From contig JAPKZA010000216.1 in NCBI GenBank assembly GCA_026394015.1, positions 20,473 through 84,472 on the forward strand: a stretch of 64,000 nucleotides of DNA, written 5' to 3'. A program made the translations under genes and the position numbers. This document shows, in pieces, positions 36,817 to 45,522 of the stretch (the first letter of the stretch is position 1; every line of letters starts with the position of its first letter). The notes below the pieces were generated by a model. It did no database searches and was not told the origin of the DNA. It was given only the letters and a program-made list of their open reading frames with translations. The stretch comes from Acidobacteriota bacterium (GTDB lineage Bacteria; Acidobacteriota; Terriglobia; Bryobacterales; Bryobacteraceae).

Positions 36817-38499
36817 TTAAAGAGCAGGCGGAAGTACGCACCGGAAGCCGATATTGGAGCTGGAAAACCGGGCGGGGAGGCTGACCCATTCATAGGCTAA
36901 CGCTTCGGAGATCCCGCGATCATAGGAGCCGCCTTTGATGTACTCCCAGGGTTCTTGCGCATTGGGCGGTGGCTTCAGGGCAGTGCGCAGGCTTTCGACG
37001 GCCGCGGGGCTGGGCGAGTGGGGCCGGTCCACCCATTCCCAAACGTTGCCCGCCATGTGCAGCACGCCGAAGGGGCTTTTGCCGACGGCGAGAGAATCCA
37101 CCGCCGCCGGGCCGGAGGCGGCGAGGGGATTTTCTTTCGCGATGACCAGATCGGCCTTTAGCTCGCTGCCCCAGGGGTAGGTGCGGCCATCGGTGCCGCG
37201 TGCGGCTTTCTCCCACTGGGATTCGGTGGGAAGTTGCTTGCCGGCCCATTTGCAAAAGGCCTGGGCTTGGTTGAAAGAGACGTTAACGACCGGGAGATTC
37301 GATGCACCGGTGGGCAGGGGAAGGCCGTTGGCCGCCGCGAACTCGGAATAGGCTTGGTTCGAGACTTCCGTTCGATCGATCGAAAAAGCGGGCAGATCGA
37401 CCGAGACTTTACTCATCCCGGCCAAGTAAGGACCGGCGGGAACGGGGAGGACGGAGCCGCCTTTGACGGGCAGCGTTTGCTTCGGTTCGGGCTGTTTGGC
37501 GTTCGGCTCGGTTTTGGTATTGCTGTAATAGAACCAACCGGAGACAGCGGCGGCGACGAGCACGACAGCGACACCGGCTACGGCCAGGATCGGAACGAGA
37601 TTCGAATTCGCAGGGGCGGGAGTCGGGATCGGGGTTGGGGTCGGGGAGTAGTTGTACGAGGGCTGGGTGGCAGCCGGCGGCGGATAGTTCCCGGCGAGAA
37701 TACCCTTTAGCGCATCGGCGATGGCATTGAAGCTTTGAATCCGATGCTCGGGCTTCTTGGCCGTGCAGCGTTGGATGAGATCCATCACGCTGGGCGGAGT
37801 GCCCGAGGCGAGCAAAGGGTTCGGATCGGGATGCTCGTTCAGGATGATGTAGAAGAGGCGCTGGAGGGTATCGCCGGTGACGGGTTTGACACCGCTGAAG
37901 AGTTCGTACAGCAACATGCCGTAGGAGTAGACGTCGGCCAGCGGGGTGATGGTCGCCCCCATGACCTGCTCGGGCGACATGTAGAACGGCGTGCCCATGG
38001 AGTTTCCCGCTTTCGTCAGGTTGAAACCTTCGGCTTTGGCGATGCCGAAATCCATGAGCTTGGAGCGGCCGGACTCTTCGATGTAGATGTTCTCGGGTTT
38101 AATGTCGCGATGGATGATGCCGCGCTGATGGACGTAGGCCAGGGCTTGGGCGACTTCCAGGGCGATCCGCGTCTTGTTGGCGACATCGCCGACATGATTT
38201 TTACGGATAGCCTCGCGGAGATCTTCGCCGTGAAGAAATTCGAGAACGATGAAGGGATAGCCCTGCTCTTCCCCGTAATCGTGCACGGTGACGATGTAGT
38301 CGTGCTGAATCGAGCCCGACATGCGGGCTTCGTGAAGAAACCGCTGCTTGGCTTCTTCGTCCTTGATGCCTTGTTCCGTGAGGATTTTTACGGCGACAGT
38401 ACGGCCGATCACCGTGTCAACAGCCCGGTAGACGTGAGACATGCCTCCGCCGAGGAACTCCTGCAACTCGTATTTGGCAAAGCGCGCCGGCAGCTGCAT
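36817..38499 (-). CDS. Membrane Ser/Thr kinase with C-terminal formylglycine-generating-enzyme-like domain (PpkA-like)
   Basis: 560 residues: kinase domain to about 270 (LGGGMSHVYRAVD Gly loop, AVKIL Lys38, IIHRDIKPENIYI, LMDFGIAKAEG), a Pro/Thr linker, a membrane helix starting NLVPILAVAGVAVVLVAAAV near residue 300, and a sulfatase-modifying (FGE/SUMF1-like) domain from about 345 (FSIDRTEVSNQAYSEF, GNVWEWVDR, ending NIGFRCVLPP). FGE-like domains fused to kinases occur in PpkA, which regulates type VI secretion by phosphorylation. Transcribed downstream of tssM, tssL and tssK and 10 bases after a second kinase. The FGE domain is predicted on the outer side of the membrane, fit for a sensor role. 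Confidence 0.88.
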   Translation of the reverse strand: MQLPARFAKYELQEFLGGGMSHVYRAVDTVIGRTVAVKILTEQGIKDEEAKQRFLHEARMSGSIQHDYIVTVHDYGEEQGYPFIVLEFLHGEDLREAIRKNHVGDVANKTRIALEVAQALAYVHQRGIIHRDIKPENIYIEESGRSKLMDFGIAKAEGFNLTKAGNSMGTPFYMSPEQVMGATITPLADVYSYGMLLYELFSGVKPVTGDTLQRLFYIILNEHPDPNPLLASGTPPSVMDLIQRCTAKKPEHRIQSFNAIADALKGILAGNYPPPAATQPSYNYSPTPTPIPTPAPANSNLVPILAVAGVAVVLVAAAVSGWFYYSNTKTEPNAKQPEPKQTLPVKGGSVLPVPAGPYLAGMSKVSVDLPAFSIDRTEVSNQAYSEFAAANGLPLPTGASNLPVVNVSFNQAQAFCKWAGKQLPTESQWEKAARGTDGRTYPWGSELKADLVIAKENPLAASGPAAVDSLAVGKSPFGVLHMAGNVWEWVDRPHSPSPAAVESLRTALKPPPNAQEPWEYIKGGSYDRGISEALAYEWVSLPARFSSSNIGFRCVLPPAL

Positions 38500-38509
38500 A
38501 CGGGATCGA

Positions 38510-39667
38510 TTACGACACTAACGACAGGAGAGAGTAGAGGATCCCCATGACGAGAAGGACGCCGACGGCGACCAGGATCATGAGCCCGGTTTGGCTTTGG
38601 AGCGGGGCCGGGAGGACGCGAAGAAACGCGGGCAGGCCGTCGTCTGGAGGAGGTGCCTGCGCGACCGGGACGGGCGCGGTGTAAGCGGCGGAAGGGGTAT
38701 ACGGCGCAGCCTGCTGGGTCGGCCGGGCGGCGGAGGGCATCGTTGCTGAGGGCTGCGGGGCCGACGGCTGCGCGGACGTCGGAGACGGTGGTTGCTGCAA
38801 CGAGCCAGGAGGGGGCATCGAGATAGAACCGGTGACTGGCCGCAGGGGCGCGGGGCTGAGGCCGAGAAAACGCTCGATATCGACGGCGGCGTCCCAAAGG
38901 CGAGGGTAGCGGTCCTGCGGGCTCTTGGCGGTACAGCGAGTGACAATCTGAATCACCGGATCCGCCACACCAGCTTGGCGGAGAGTGTCGGTATTGAGCG
39001 GCTCGTAAAGAATCTGATGGAAGATCCTTTCGATGGTCTCGCCGTTAATCGGCTTGAGGCCGGTGAGCATTTCAGACAGCAGGATACCGAAAGCGTAGAC
39101 GTCCACCGCGTGCGTCACTTGTTGGCCCAGAACCTGCTCCGGGGCCATGTAGTAGGGCGTCCCAAGGGTGAAGCCGGCGCGGGTCAACTGCATCCCTTCG
39201 GACTTCGCGATGCCGAAATCCATCAGTTTGATGCGACCGGTCTGATCGATCTGGAGATTTTCGGGTTTGATATCCCGGTGGATGATTTTCTTCTGATGGA
39301 TGTAGTCGATCGCCTTGGCGATTTGGACGGCCAGCAGGAGGCGATTGCGCGAGTCCCCGGCCCGACCGCTGCGGAGGGCTTCGCGGAGACTTTCGCCGCG
39401 CAAGAACTCCATGACGATAAAGGGCTTGCCTTGTTCCTCGCCGAAATCATGGACGCTGATGATGTTTTCGTGGACGATGCTGGAGGCGAGGCGGGCTTCT
39501 TGAAGAAAGCGGGCTTTGGCTTCGGCGTCGACGGCACCTTGCTCAGTCAGGATTTTGACGGCAACGGTGCGGCCTAGGACAGTATCTTGGGCGCGATAGA
39601 CGTGCGACATACCGCCGCCCAGGAATTCCTGAAGTTCGTACTTGCCGATGCGTGAGGGAAGCTGCAT
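38510..39667 (-). CDS. Membrane Ser/Thr protein kinase
   Basis: 385 residues. Kinase motifs: LGGGMSHVYRAQD, AVKILTEQG, KIIHRDIKPENLQI and LMDFGIAKSEG, with ATYYMAPEQV-like activation segment (GTPYYMAPEQVLGQ). A Pro/Ala/Thr-rich linker (residues 270-350) leads to a C-terminal membrane helix LMILVAVGVLLVMGILY. Its first 20 residues are almost the same as those of the next kinase, so the two are paralogues, this one having no extracytoplasmic domain. It follows tssM by 28 bases and probably belongs to the same operon, where it could phosphorylate type VI components. Confidence 0.88.
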   Translation of the reverse strand: MQLPSRIGKYELQEFLGGGMSHVYRAQDTVLGRTVAVKILTEQGAVDAEAKARFLQEARLASSIVHENIISVHDFGEEQGKPFIVMEFLRGESLREALRSGRAGDSRNRLLLAVQIAKAIDYIHQKKIIHRDIKPENLQIDQTGRIKLMDFGIAKSEGMQLTRAGFTLGTPYYMAPEQVLGQQVTHAVDVYAFGILLSEMLTGLKPINGETIERIFHQILYEPLNTDTLRQAGVADPVIQIVTRCTAKSPQDRYPRLWDAAVDIERFLGLSPAPLRPVTGSISMPPPGSLQQPPSPTSAQPSAPQPSATMPSAARPTQQAAPYTPSAAYTAPVPVAQAPPPDDGLPAFLRVLPAPLQSQTGLMILVAVGVLLVMGILYSLLSLVS

Positions 39668-39695
39668 TGGATTGGGGTATTACCTCCACATGGTA

Positions 39696-42600
39696 CTATT
39701 TCGCCGGGTTCGATACGCAGCCGAGCTGTTTGAAGAAGTTTTTCGAGAAGACGGCAACGTCTACCTGGAATTTGTAATGGACTTCGCGGCCTTCGACCTT
39801 TTGGATTTCGTTGTTACGGCCCTGGCGCGGGATCCATTCGAGAATGTAGTTCGAACCGGATTGGGTTTGGTTGTCCGCATTGGCAAAGAAGTGGAACAAA
39901 GCCCAGAGCCCGGTATCGCCGGCGACGGAGAAATCCGCCGTGCCGACTTTAGCCGTGATCTTAGTCTCACCACTGCCGCCGGGCCAGCTAAACTGCTTCC
40001 CGTTGCCCGCGGTTAGGTTGGCCTTTTGGCCATCGATACTGACGCTATAGCTTTGCACGACGTCGGTTTTAATAGGGGTGAGGGTGTAGCGAAGGGCCGG
40101 CGACTGTACGCCGCCCGGATAGAGCATGTCGCTGAAACGCATCGTTTCGTTGAAGAACCGAACGAAGTTAGCGTTCATCTGAATGGGGCCCGGCTCGCCC
40201 GTGGGCTTGTACTCTCCGCCGTCCTTCTTCAAATACTTCTGCAAGTTTTCTTTGTAGAAGGTGGGCAGAAGGCCATCGCTCGGACGGAAGATTTTGTTGA
40301 CGTCATCGAGAGTGGCGTCGACTTTCGAGGCCGGATTGAACGGGAACTTGCTGAACACGGCATTGTAGCTTTTGCACATACCGCCGCCCTTTGAGTTGAG
40401 TTCGTCGGCGCCGACCCCTTTGAGCATCCGTTCCACTTGCAGGATCGGGTCGTCGAGAAGTTTCGCTGAGAGGTCGTCCATTTTGGCGGCGGGGTCCGGG
40501 TTGAAACGCCGGGCGATGCTCTTGACGAGCATGTGCGATTCGCCGGCCATCGTAACGGTCTTGGCCGCGATGTTCACGTCGGTTTTCGCCGCAGCCGCTT
40601 CGACGACACCGGTCTGGAGCTTGGCCAGGGACTCGATGTAGGGTCCCGTTTTTTCCGCGTAAATATAGCCCGGGTTGGTGGCCGGCGGGGGGACGACTTC
40701 GTGGATCGGCTGTAGCGCGACCTTCACCTTATCGTTGTCGACGGAGGTGTGTTGGGTCGCAAGCCAGAACAGCGCGAGCAAAGGCGTGGAGTTGTTCGAG
40801 ACCGCTTCCAGCTTGACGGCCGCGTCTTCGAGATCCTTGAACTTTACGACCGAAGAGTTCTTGATGTAGGTCTGCCAGGCAAGAATGTAATCGGCGGAGT
40901 AAAGCTCCGTAATGTCCTTGCCGAGTTGCACCGGCTCGAAGTTTTGGGAGGTATTGCAGGTGGTGCGGGCGGTGTCTTTACTAACGGCGGTATCGCCGCA
41001 AAGCACCCACGTCTCGCCGCCGAAGAAGGCCTTCGGATTCTTGATGAAGCCCGCCATGGAGGCGAAGCCGGGGCGGGTGAAGGCACCGAGTACGTCTTTG
41101 TTGTTGAGGACGAAGTCGGCGGAGTTCTTGATATCGCGGTTAAAATTGACCGGCTTGTTGACCTTGTTGGCCGCCGCGATCATGGAGAGGTAGATGGGCT
41201 TCACGCCGGAGAATCCCGACAGGTAACGCCGCGCGTTGCTGACGGGTTCGGGTTCGAAGGGCAGCGGGCAGCCTCCGGTCTTCAGGAACTCGCTGTAGAA
41301 CTCGAACTGCTGGCGAGCAAGCTTCTGGCGGGGTTCGTCGACGTTCTTGCCCTGCGACCAGGCCGCGAGCAGAGCCGGGGTAGTGACCTCGGGCTGCGTC
41401 TTGTCCGGGTAAGCCGTGAGAGTGAGATACGTCCGCAGGTTCGAGAAGTTCGCCGAATAATCGTCGTTCGGATTCGGCGTCGCGGGCAGGCGGCTCATCT
41501 GGCTCTTCAGGTTCAGAACCGTCGGGCCGAGAAGCTGCTGATTGAACTTCTGGCACCAGATTTTCTTGACTTCCGGATAGGCGGCGTCGCCGGAGTACAG
41601 GCCCCAGCGGTAGCTGTAGGGCGAGCCGTTGACGCGATATCCATCCAGGGCTTGGAGGGTCCCGCGGAGGACTTCGAGCTTTTCGAGCGCGGAGACTTCG
41701 GGGAGGGCGGCGGGGTCGGCGGCGTTAACACTGGCCATGCCGCGAGCGGCTTCGATGGCGTTGTTTTCGAGCGAACGGTTGTTGAAGTACGAGACGGTAA
41801 ATCCGATGAGCGCACCCAGGCCCAGAACGGCGGCGGTGGCCAGAAGGATCCGCTGCGCCATACTCGTCTTGGTAGACGAACTAGAGGCCATCAGGGCGTC
41901 TTTGTCACCCAGCAGAATGTCGTTGAAGAGGCGGCCAAGGAAGGTCCATTGCGGAACCTTGCGCGTGGCACCGACCGTCGGAGTGCCGCCCGGAGCGCCT
42001 TGGGCCATGAGGCCGCCGGGTCCGAGTTTGAACACTTTCGTCGCGCTGGAGCCGGCGTCGAGGGCAGGCTGGTGCTGTTCCCGGGCGCTGCGGAGGCCAC
42101 CGCTATCGTCGACGATGATGGGGCGGACACCGGAAAAATAGAAGCCGCGCAGGAACGGAGACGTCCGGAGTTGGCTGGGCCGGCAAAGGTCGACCAGGAA
42201 CTGCACGATCGGCGTCCGCAACTTGCGGAACTCGCGGGCAAACTCGTAAGCGCCAGGGAGTTTCTCCGGGTCGGTTTCGCGCGGGAGATAGAAGAGACGC
42301 TTATCGCCGAGGGAGTAGCAGATATTCTGGAACAGGTCGGTGACCTGCTTATTGGCGTCTTCGGCGTAGATGCCCTGCGCCGAAAAGTTCTGCATCGGGA
42401 CGGTGGCCCCCAGAACCTGGAATGCTTCTTCGTTCGAGAAATTCCGCACGAACTCGTGGAAAAACGGCATGCGGTCCATGCGGGTGAACAGCACGTAGAC
42501 GGGGAAGTTGATGCCCAAGGTTTGGGCGATATCGCCGAGGCGAGCGTTCAGATTGCGGGCCGAAGCCGTGATGGCCTCGCCACCGCCGGGGGTCATGAAG

Positions 42601-43190
42601 CGTTCGACATCGAAGCAGACGACGACGGCGCGAGGGGCTTGGGCGGAGCCGCCCATGACCGACTTCATCCCGCCCGGGGCCATGCGGCGAACCAGACGCT
42701 GCCAACGTTCGGCGTTACCCATTAGGGCGCCGCCGGCATCGAGAAATAGAGAGTTTTTAGCCAGGAAGACGTTCGCCAGGCGCGTCGAAACGATATTGGT
42801 TTCTTGATAGACCTGGCCGCAGACGAGTTCTGGTTCGAGGGCGGATTGGACGACGGTCGTGGTCTTGACGCTGCCGGGTTCGCCCATGACGAAGAAGAGC
42901 GGAAGGTTGCCGATCTTGGCCCCGGCGACGGCTTTCGCGGCGGCGAGTTTGGCGTCGACTTCTTTGACCAGCTGGTCGATCTCGGGATCGCCGCTCGGTT
43001 TGGCGCCGCTGGCGGCGTCCTGCTTATTTTTCCACCACACAAAGAAGCCGGCACCGATGATGCCCACGATGCTTAGCAGCCCGATGAAGATGTAGAGCGT
43101 CGCGTCTTTGAGGCCGAGCAGAAAACCGAGACCGACCGAAAGACCGATCCAAACAACGAGTCCGATAAGTGCGATTACGAGAGGTGACAT
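39696..43190 (-). CDS. tssM: Type VI secretion membrane-complex protein TssM (IcmF), variant Walker A
   Basis: 1164 residues. Two N-terminal membrane helices (residues 4-26, 31-53) and a third near 435 (ILLATAAVLGLGALIGFTVS) frame the cytosolic part, followed by a long periplasmic region, as in TssM/IcmF. The nucleotide-binding loop reads MGEPGSVKTTTV at residues 102-113: the Gly expected before Lys is Val (codon GTC). KNSLFLDAGGALMG supplies the Walker B-like element. TssM forms the trans-envelope core with TssL and TssJ; some TssM ATP sites are dispensable. It lies 12 bases downstream of tssL. Confidence 0.9.
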   Translation of the reverse strand: MSPLVIALIGLVVWIGLSVGLGFLLGLKDATLYIFIGLLSIVGIIGAGFFVWWKNKQDAASGAKPSGDPEIDQLVKEVDAKLAAAKAVAGAKIGNLPLFFVMGEPGSVKTTTVVQSALEPELVCGQVYQETNIVSTRLANVFLAKNSLFLDAGGALMGNAERWQRLVRRMAPGGMKSVMGGSAQAPRAVVVCFDVERFMTPGGGEAITASARNLNARLGDIAQTLGINFPVYVLFTRMDRMPFFHEFVRNFSNEEAFQVLGATVPMQNFSAQGIYAEDANKQVTDLFQNICYSLGDKRLFYLPRETDPEKLPGAYEFAREFRKLRTPIVQFLVDLCRPSQLRTSPFLRGFYFSGVRPIIVDDSGGLRSAREQHQPALDAGSSATKVFKLGPGGLMAQGAPGGTPTVGATRKVPQWTFLGRLFNDILLGDKDALMASSSSTKTSMAQRILLATAAVLGLGALIGFTVSYFNNRSLENNAIEAARGMASVNAADPAALPEVSALEKLEVLRGTLQALDGYRVNGSPYSYRWGLYSGDAAYPEVKKIWCQKFNQQLLGPTVLNLKSQMSRLPATPNPNDDYSANFSNLRTYLTLTAYPDKTQPEVTTPALLAAWSQGKNVDEPRQKLARQQFEFYSEFLKTGGCPLPFEPEPVSNARRYLSGFSGVKPIYLSMIAAANKVNKPVNFNRDIKNSADFVLNNKDVLGAFTRPGFASMAGFIKNPKAFFGGETWVLCGDTAVSKDTARTTCNTSQNFEPVQLGKDITELYSADYILAWQTYIKNSSVVKFKDLEDAAVKLEAVSNNSTPLLALFWLATQHTSVDNDKVKVALQPIHEVVPPPATNPGYIYAEKTGPYIESLAKLQTGVVEAAAAKTDVNIAAKTVTMAGESHMLVKSIARRFNPDPAAKMDDLSAKLLDDPILQVERMLKGVGADELNSKGGGMCKSYNAVFSKFPFNPASKVDATLDDVNKIFRPSDGLLPTFYKENLQKYLKKDGGEYKPTGEPGPIQMNANFVRFFNETMRFSDMLYPGGVQSPALRYTLTPIKTDVVQSYSVSIDGQKANLTAGNGKQFSWPGGSGETKITAKVGTADFSVAGDTGLWALFHFFANADNQTQSGSNYILEWIPRQGRNNEIQKVEGREVHYKFQVDVAVFSKNFFKQLGCVSNPAK

Positions 43191-43202
43191 GGCAAAGTTC
43201 CC

Positions 43203-43934
43203 TTAGCGTCCGAGGGCCAACTGCTTGAGCGTGTCGATACCGCCGTCCAACAGGAAGTAGTAGAGACCATAACCGGCTACGGCGAAGACAACGGCGCCGA
43301 TAGCCCCGTAGAGAAGGCGTTTGACCCAGGGGTCCTGGGTGGAAGTGGGGGCACCGGTGGAGGGTGGCGGTTGCCAATCTGGCGACAGCAGGGCGGAAGA
43401 GCGGCGGATCCGCGCGATCTTTTCCCCCACGGCGTTCACGATCGGGCCGATTTCGGCGCGATTGCCGATCGAGTAGCGACCCGCGAAACCGAGCAACATG
43501 CAAAGCTGGAACATCTCGAGCAGATCGGCGAGCGACTGCGAGTCGTTCATGCGGACAAGATTGTTGAGGTGCTGGAAGAAGACTTCTCCGGCGACATGAT
43601 GGCCGAAATACTCTTCCTGCAGCGGCTGTCGGGGCCAATCGGCGAAGACCGGGCTCCGCAGGTTCAGGATCGATTCGTCCAGAAAAGCAACGGCGGCGAA
43701 AATCGCAAGTTGGATCTCCTGCTGGTCGTAGCCCCGCTTGCGCGCTTCGGCGTCCGCCATTTTGAGAGCTTCGCGGACCTGCTGGCGGAAGATGTTGGCG
43801 TCCGTAACGGGCTGGCGATTCGAGCGCAACCGTTCGGCGACGGTAAAGACTTCCTGAAAGACGAAGGCGAGATTCTCCGCGCGACGTTCGGTGCCGTACG
43901 CGGCGGGTGGGGCTTGAGGGGCAGAAGGGTTCAT
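43203..43934 (-). CDS. tssL: Type VI secretion membrane-complex protein TssL (DotU/IcmH)
   Basis: 243 residues. DotU-domain landmarks: ENLAFVFQEVFTVAERLRSN, IQLAIFAAVAFLDESIL, FADWPRQPLQEEYFGHH and FQLCMLLGFAGRYSI. A C-terminal membrane helix at about 213-233 (GAIGAVVFAVAGYGLYYFLL) anchors the cytoplasmic hook-shaped domain. There is no peptidoglycan-binding OmpA extension, so this function must come from another protein. It sits between tssK (22 bases upstream) and tssM (12 bases downstream). Confidence 0.9.
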   Translation of the reverse strand: MNPSAPQAPPAAYGTERRAENLAFVFQEVFTVAERLRSNRQPVTDANIFRQQVREALKMADAEARKRGYDQQEIQLAIFAAVAFLDESILNLRSPVFADWPRQPLQEEYFGHHVAGEVFFQHLNNLVRMNDSQSLADLLEMFQLCMLLGFAGRYSIGNRAEIGPIVNAVGEKIARIRRSSALLSPDWQPPPSTGAPTSTQDPWVKRLLYGAIGAVVFAVAGYGLYYFLLDGGIDTLKQLALGR

Positions 43935-43956
43935 CGAGTCCTCGTGGGCAAGGGTG

Positions 43957-45312
43957 TTACGAGTCTAGCAACGCAAACAGCTCGAGCTTGGGGTCCGGCA
44001 GGTCGCCGGGGATGTAGAGTCCGACTTGACGGGTGCGGTTGATCTGGCTCCAGTGGGGGTCGGCACAGGTGACGGAAAAATATTGCGCGTCGACGCGACT
44101 GCGGATCGCCGACGGGGGGACCGGAAGATGGGTGAGCGACATGCCGCCCATCGCTCTTTCGACGAGTTTGGCGACCCAGTCGGCCGAACTGAGCTTCGCC
44201 AGCATGGGGGTTCGGCGGATCACTTCGGCTTCCCCGATATTGCAGCGGATAGCCAGGATCCAGCGGGACTTATTGAGCGCACGCGTATCGCTGACGGCTC
44301 CCGAGTAGAAGTAGTCCGCGGTTTTTTCCAGATGGATCTCAACAAAGCGAGTGGGCACGATCGTCTCCAGATGAGTGCGGATATGGAGGTCGAGCGCTTC
44401 AAAAGTTTTGTCTAATTTTCGATGGTCGTAGAGCGGGATGTCGCGGGGATGAGATTCGATCGCGAAAGTACAGAGGGCACCACCCAGGCGGGCCATCGTG
44501 GTGTAGAGCTCTTCGGGGTGGCCCTTTTTGACGCGCAGGATGTGCCGGAGCTCAGGGACGGCGGCATTGACGCTATGGAGCATCCAGAACGTGGCAATTT
44601 CGCTGGTCGAGTATTCGCTCCACAGGCTGGCCCCGGCGGTCTTGCCCCGGCTGAGGGTGGAACTTTTTTCTTCCAGAATGTCGATGAGCCGGGCGAGCAT
44701 GGAGAGCAGGCGCTCACTGGCCCCGATCTGGATGCACGGCGGAACGAAGTCCCGATCGAAGACGAAACCGCCGGTGCCGTCGCGTTGGACGCGGGCGATG
44801 GCGATGGATTGTTGGGGGTCGAACGGCTCGGTATCGAGCACCAGACGGACGTTCTTCCGCCCCAGGCGGACCGGCTTTTCGTCGCGTCCGGTGGTTTCGT
44901 CAAAAAGGGAAACCGGCTGGGCGGCGTAGCGCACGGTGGGGTTGGGGGCGTCCTCGGAGGGGAGACAGTTCAGCCCGTTGTGCTTCATCGGCGGCACGGT
45001 GAGAAGCACAGTGACGGTGTCTCGCGTAACGGGGAACAGGTCCGCAAAGGCCCGCCGGGCCGGAAGCGAATCGTGGTCTGGCATGTGGAAGGCCAGGCCA
45101 TCGGGGAAGACTCCCCGGGCGTGTAGCAACGCCAGAGAGCCGTTAAGGAGAGCCTCAGAATCGAGCTCACACCCGATCAGCCCCCATGCTTCAAACCAAA
45201 GCGAGGAGGTGGCAAAACGGATGGAGTCTTCGAAGTATCGGCCCTGCACCTGAAAATGGTGAGGCCCGAGATACATCCCCTCTGACCAGACGACACGGGA
45301 AAGCTGTTTCAT
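43957..45312 (-). CDS. tssK: Type VI secretion baseplate connector TssK, copy 1
   Basis: 451 residues. Conserved TssK text: VVWSEGMYLGPHHFQVQGRY at the N-terminus, DSEALLNGSLALLHARGVFP, and the C-terminal LYIPGDLPDPKLELFALLDS. TssK links the baseplate to the TssL/TssM membrane complex. The ATG at 45312 overlaps the stop of an 18-codon leader ORF (ATGA), and its own ribosome site is weak, suggesting coupled translation. A second TssK, clearly different in sequence, lies at 49307. Confidence 0.9.
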   Translation of the reverse strand: MKQLSRVVWSEGMYLGPHHFQVQGRYFEDSIRFATSSLWFEAWGLIGCELDSEALLNGSLALLHARGVFPDGLAFHMPDHDSLPARRAFADLFPVTRDTVTVLLTVPPMKHNGLNCLPSEDAPNPTVRYAAQPVSLFDETTGRDEKPVRLGRKNVRLVLDTEPFDPQQSIAIARVQRDGTGGFVFDRDFVPPCIQIGASERLLSMLARLIDILEEKSSTLSRGKTAGASLWSEYSTSEIATFWMLHSVNAAVPELRHILRVKKGHPEELYTTMARLGGALCTFAIESHPRDIPLYDHRKLDKTFEALDLHIRTHLETIVPTRFVEIHLEKTADYFYSGAVSDTRALNKSRWILAIRCNIGEAEVIRRTPMLAKLSSADWVAKLVERAMGGMSLTHLPVPPSAIRSRVDAQYFSVTCADPHWSQINRTRQVGLYIPGDLPDPKLELFALLDS

Positions 45313-45365
45313 TCCGGAACCTTGCCATTCCTGGCAGCATTCACTCTACCATAGAGCTCGTTCAT
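45309..45365 (-). CDS. 18-residue leader ORF coupled to tssK
   Basis: Too short for usual gene calling. ATG 45365 (another ATG at 45368) has a full TAAGGAG ribosome site 6 bases upstream, the strongest in the region. The product would be MNELYGRVNAARNGKVPE, and its TGA overlaps the tssK ATG by one reading-frame step (GAATGAAA). This geometry fits a translational-coupling leader for the type VI operon. No attenuator or riboswitch structure was recognised around it, and coding for a functional peptide is uncertain. Confidence 0.55.
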   Translation of the reverse strand: MNELYGRVNAARNGKVPE

Positions 45366-45522
45366 CATACGCTCCTTACAGATGTTACGCGGAAAGCGTA
45401 AGGAAATCCCGCGACACCCAGCAAATATTCAGTGTATTATCTAATGAAAATCGGTGATGGGATCGAGGTTCGGATTCCGCGCTACATGGTAAGCTTGGGA
45501 CTCTATAAGGGCGAATTGGCCG

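Noticed and set aside
40749..42725. 658-codon open frame on the plus strand
   Set aside because: Antisense of tssM across most of its length; no start context or domain.
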